Source: Hetaerina americana
Taxonomy: Eukaryota > Arthropoda > Insecta > Odonata > Calopterygidae
Length of the DNA: 64,000 bases
Assembly (NCBI GenBank): GCA_022747635.1
Contig: JAKTNV010000003.1
Coordinates: forward strand, 92,854,790-92,918,789
Reading direction: 5' to 3'
Shown here in pieces: positions 60,230 through 64,000 of this stretch. Position 1 is the first letter of the stretch. Each line of letters begins with the position of its first letter. The notes beneath the pieces are model-generated. The model was not told where the DNA came from. It saw nothing but the letters and a program-made list of their open reading frames with translations, and ran no database searches. Position numbers and translations under genes: made by a program.

Positions 60230-60830
60230 AAAAAATGTGTTTGTTAAAAAACGTTCATGGACGGTTTTGTTTCCTGAAAACCTACTTCACTTTTAAAAAT
60301 AATCGTCCTTCACTTCAAAGCACTTTCGTAACACTGCACCAGGTTCTTTAATCCCTCAGCATAGGAAATCGTCGTCTGGCAATTTAACCAGTCGACAACG
60401 GCAATCTTGAGTTAAGCATCGTGTTCAAACTGTCATCCATGAAGCCACTATTTCAAGTTCAAGAAGGGGAAATAACGATTAGGTTAAGGGTATAAACCGG
60501 GGGTAGCGGTCTAAAAACGCTCTTCCACTCAACATTCTTTGCTCTTTCTGGTGATCGGTATGCATTTTCGGTACCCACTTTACACACAATTTGTGATAGC
60601 CGAGGTTTCCCGTGTCAGTCGTGTAAATAGCGGTGCGTCCAATAAGAACGGATTTATCAACCAGAGTACAAATCTTCGGCCAGATCGCTGTTAAGATGGC
60701 TAACTTGTCGAACGGTTTAATCGGTCTATTTACTTGGCCTGTCCCTCTGCTCTTCATCATGCAAATTTCTGTCATCGTTTTCGAAGTCTCGACACCATTG
60801 TCTAACCTTTCCGTCACTTATTATTGAAAA
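60230..60830 (-). pseudogene. Second core-deleted mariner pseudogene (minus strand)
   Basis: A 112-codon minus frame (60,817 to 60,479) ends with LGYHKLCVKWVPKMHTDHQ then KEQRMLSGRAFLDRYPR, the mariner region between the second helix-turn-helix and the first catalytic Asp. Just beyond it, minus-strand 60,330-60,475 reads YFPFLNLK, then KIAVVDWLNCQTTISYAEGL and NLVQCYESAL. This is the mariner C-terminus (usual form HLFPNLK...WL..Q...YAEGI..LV.R...C). Everything with the D,D34D triad is missing between them. Stops are present in the C-terminal part. TIRs were not identified with confidence. Confidence 0.7.
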
Positions 60831-62615
60831 TCAATGATTTATTAGTGTACTGTAGGGACAACGTCTTATAAATTTGGGCAGTTTATGATACTTTGCACTC
60901 TTTTACACAGTACACACTTCGCAACTGGTGGGAGCAACGATGTTCGCGGACATTTTTATCTGCATTCACCGGTAGGAAAACGAAAAAAGTATCAACAAAT
61001 TAATTTAAGTAGCTTTGGAAGTAATCAATAGGACTTCCTGCAAGCGTACCACTTTGTTCTGACCCGCACGTATTATAATATGAGAAAACGAAACTTAATT
61101 TTCGAATATTTCTCGTATTCAAAACTCTCAACACAATTATCGGGACGTTTAATGACCTCTGTAAAACGTGAGATACTTCGGCTGAATCACAAAATCTTTC
61201 TATTGGAGCAGTAACTTTATTTTGGGAAACATTCTTTGCTAGAATAACCATTTTCAGTAAGTGCGGATGGAACAGATATTTTAATCCCCACCTTGGCAAA
61301 ACTTCATACGCCTGTTTGCCCACGCCACAGCTGGCGATTTCATGAATTAGACCTCACCTCCGTTGGAAAAGAGAAGCTTTCTTCGTTAAGTAAGATGATA
61401 TAATGATAGAGAATACAGCGGAATAATTGCGCATTGACGATACGGGCCTCGAGAACTTAAAGATGAAAAATCCCGCCAACGGCATCAGAGAGAACTATCG
61501 ACTAAATCTTCACCATGAAGATTTTGTGGCGGAATTTTATTGGAAATAATAATGCTGAATGACGCCATTTGTCTATCGGAGCATCCATTGATAAGATAGT
61601 AAGCCCGTAGCACCAAGTTCCGTCACTATAACGATACGGTATAGTCAACATCGTTAAATTTTGATCTCAGTAATCGAGTACCTTTGCCAGCGTTATGATA
61701 ATGTCGCCTCAGGCGCTAGAACGCTGCTTCTCAATGCTGTATAAAGATTTATCGCTACCCTCTTCCTTCAGTTTTGCTAACTGCTTCTTGGGTTTATGCC
61801 TCGTATTCTTAAATTTTTTTACCGGATAGTTATTTCAGCTTCGAAGATTTGCATGACGACACTATCGCAGGCAGAGTGCAATAACTTAGATTTCGTGGCG
61901 TCATCTATGCTAAATCAGAAATTCGATTGCCAAACTTCGCACTAAATAAGACTGAAGCTTCGTCGTATGTAAGCACGGTTTGGTGTTGCCATTACTTTTT
62001 TGCCAACTCTCATGTTTACCAAGAATCGTAAATATAGATTCCCAGAATCATAAATATAGATTGAAATGCTTTCAATAAAACCCCTTTTACACGATTTAAC
62101 TAATAGTACTTTTGTCCGAAAATTCGGCGTATTTATGGTTGGAATGTATCCTGAAATAAATCTTCTCTGTCGTTCATGTTAGTGTTCATGTAAACCTGTA
62201 GCATATTGATAAGGGGAAAAGAATTTTCTGTAATCCCTAACATTGGATATTTTTAGGGTAAAAAGGAAAATTATATTTAATATTATGTTGTAACTGCAGC
62301 CATGAAGAAGCTACTTCAAGGTAGAAATCAGAGTATTTGCTTAGACATAAAGAAATATCCTTTGGCAGAATTTATATTAAATATATTTTGGGCCTGTGTT
62401 TAGCCTAGGAGTAGAAACAAATTATTGAAACCACAATAAAAAGTAACTGTATTCAATTCAGCTAGTTTAAACTCTGCTGAAATGCAGCTATTGCTTTAAT
62501 GCTGGATCACCCCACTCCGTGCCGCACGCCTATTGGCCGCATTAGTAACAGGATGTTTATATAGTAGAGTTATTCATGGCATTTTCCATGCCTTTATATT
62601 TCCATCATAAAACCA
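60831..62615. other. Mixed AT-rich DNA without recognised gene
   Basis: A 107-codon minus frame (61000-61323) has no recognisable domain. 61,320-61,760 is less AT-rich than its surroundings but shows no motif. Confidence 0.35.
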
Positions 62616-62616
62616 T

Positions 62617-62885
62617 AAACACAGTAATCAACCCGAAGGTCGGTTTGGTAGTTGATGGCAGAGTTCACCCAGTACTAGGCCCGGCGGCATGTGAAATTCA
62701 CACATAAGGGTATGGGGGCCAGTTGCTTTCCCTGTGCCGGTTATGGTTACGCAGGAAGATCTGGTACCCGAAAAATCACACAGACTGCGTGGAGCGGAGG
62801 GTGCCCAGAGAAGCTTGCCCGGGAATCAAAACCGGGCCCTTCGGTCCGTAGTCCAACGCTTTTCCCCTAGAACACCGCCCCGCAT
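62617..62885 (-). mobile_element. tRNA-Arg-derived SINE (minus strand), about 270 bp
   Basis: The minus strand starts GCGGGGCGGTGTTCTAGGGG, then AAGCGTTGGACTACGGACC, then GGCCCGGTTTTGATTCCCGG. The anticodon arm, TTGGACTACGGACC, is like tRNA-Arg(ACG), and the B box is a slightly mutated GGTTCGATTCC. A tRNA-unrelated body follows, containing TCGGGTACCAGATCTTCCTG. The 3' end lies at about 62,617 (ending GATTACTGTG). Parts recur at 20.93-21.00 kb (body) and 63.76-63.86 kb (3' end), which supports a dispersed family. Such SINEs are transcribed by pol III and moved by LINE machinery. Which LINE serves it is unknown. Confidence 0.7.
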
Positions 62886-63749
62886 CACATTTCCATAATT
62901 AAAGTAATCATTAACCCTTTATTGGTAGAAACATTGAAAGACCCCTAATCATATACACCAAATGTCATTATTTCACCAACTCATACACTTCTGTATCCTT
63001 GAGCGGAGGAATTTACGTCATTTTTTGCTGCATCGCTGTAGATTAACAAAGGTCGTTATCGAAGTGCTAGGAAAGATGACACGTAAAACATCGGATTTCG
63101 TTAATATCAAAAACATTTAACTTAAAGCTGAGATTAAAAATCGTTTTCTGAGCAGTGTTACAATATGGTTATTTATTTTTCTAAAATTTCTTTGTAACAC
63201 GAGAAAATGTTTCCTAGTCTAATAAAATTTAATTAGTATAATTGGCAATTGAATTAAATTCAGAACGATATGTAACTCTTTTAATTATTCATAAGGAAAA
63301 ACCTTTGGCTAATTTTTAAAATAAAATCTGTTTTGTTCGTTATAACATTTTAGTGCCCGCTTTTACATCCACGCTTAATTATTTTGAATTAAAAACATTA
63401 CTATTTTCTTTACTTAGGGACTCTGTGCTACTTGAAAAATAGTTTTTCATTCATCTCAATTTATTTAAAAGGTAAAATAAAAAAAAATAGTGAGCGACGG
63501 ATTTTATGACTGAAAATAATGAAATGCTTAATGAAATTTGAGAAAAAAAATTCGAGCATCGCGTTGTAATACACGGCAAATAGAATGAATATCCATGTTT
63601 TACATGCCTGAAAAACTTTATCAGATTAATTGAATCACTCTTTGAAAATAAACCAATCAATGGTTTCTTAATTTAATTCGCATTCTATAAATACTCACAC
63701 CACTGTCCTTTTATATTCAATAGTAGACAGTTTAGATATTTTCGCGGGA
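62886..63749. other. AT-rich DNA without recognised gene
   Basis: A 69-codon minus frame (63451-63660) is unrecognised. Confidence 0.3.
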
Positions 63750-63755
63750 AAGGCC

Positions 63756-63860
63756 ACTATCACCACAGTAATCAACCCTTAGATCGGTTCAATTACTGTC
63801 GTGACAATAGAGCACCACTTGCTCTATACCCTATTAAGGTTTCCCAAAAAGTCCTGAAAA
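63756..63860 (-). repeat. 3' fragment of the same SINE family
   Basis: CACAGTAATCAACCCTTAGA at about 63,758 matches CACAGTAATCAACCCGAAGG at 62,620, followed by TCGGTT in both. Similarity then fades. Together with the copy at 62.6 kb it marks the family's 3' end. Confidence 0.5.
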
Positions 63861-64000
63861 TCTCACTGGTCGGGTTTCAATGGAGGCGTCCTAAAGCATT
63901 CTCCTTTGGGATATGAAAGGAAAATTTTTGTCTGCAGTCGAACGCTCAATGCCTCTTTGCAAAGGTTTGAATAATTTAATTTTTTGATACGTTTAAACAC

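Noticed and set aside
61000..61323. 107-codon minus frame next to a mariner relic, considered as a transposase or host exon
   Set aside because: No recognisable motif and no splice-like borders.

Overview
The window looks like intronic or intergenic DNA from a large, AT-rich, transposon-filled arthropod genome, most likely an insect. The grounds are the transposons: an almost intact Tc1/mariner element of the D,D34D type, two decayed mariners, many non-LTR (LINE) fragments, tRNA-derived SINE relics and long (AT)n microsatellites. I found no intact host protein-coding gene, rRNA, CRISPR or bacterial-type operon. Nearly all open frames over 60 codons are chance frames in pyrimidine-rich or microsatellite DNA, or pieces of transposons.

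Layout. 1-12 kb: unique AT-rich DNA, a pyrimidine island (3.7-4.4 kb), a LINE relic (7.4-7.7 kb), a perfect 114-bp-arm palindrome (9.77-10.00 kb), and a pyrimidine island directly followed by a purine island (10.7-11.7 kb). 12.4-14.2 kb: a long decayed LINE carrying endonuclease and the N-terminal part of the reverse transcriptase. 16-23 kb: several large pyrimidine islands. 23.5-28 kb: two more LINE relics on opposite strands. 31-35 kb: a second cluster of pyrimidine islands. 37.7-44.6 kb: a transposon nest with a mariner, two LINE 3' ends on the same strand, a core-deleted mariner, a second large palindrome, a tRNA-like relic and six long AT tracts. 47-50 kb: tRNA-like relics and a CpG- and GC-rich block. 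52-60 kb: more pyrimidine islands and a CpG-rich patch. 60.2-60.8 kb: another core-deleted mariner. 62.6-63.9 kb: tRNA-Arg-derived SINE sequences.

The signal I consider most interesting is a set of three CAG|GTRAGT junctions, all on the + strand, at 6,577, 34,949 and 59,833. In each, a 3' splice acceptor abuts a strong 5' splice donor. Two have a long polypyrimidine tract and a second donor 67-69 nt downstream; the third can also be read as a 28-nt microexon. I found no CAG|GTRAGT on the - strand by eye. This is the form of recursive splice sites (ratchet points) known from very long insect introns, so the whole window may lie inside one long + strand intron. Most of the pyrimidine islands also lie on this strand.

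A second signal is that both large palindromes carry a hammerhead-ribozyme-like core (CTGANGA, a short stem-loop, GAAAC, GTC). Such cores are known from terminal repeats of Penelope-like retroelements. Both interpretations are inferences from sequence pattern alone.
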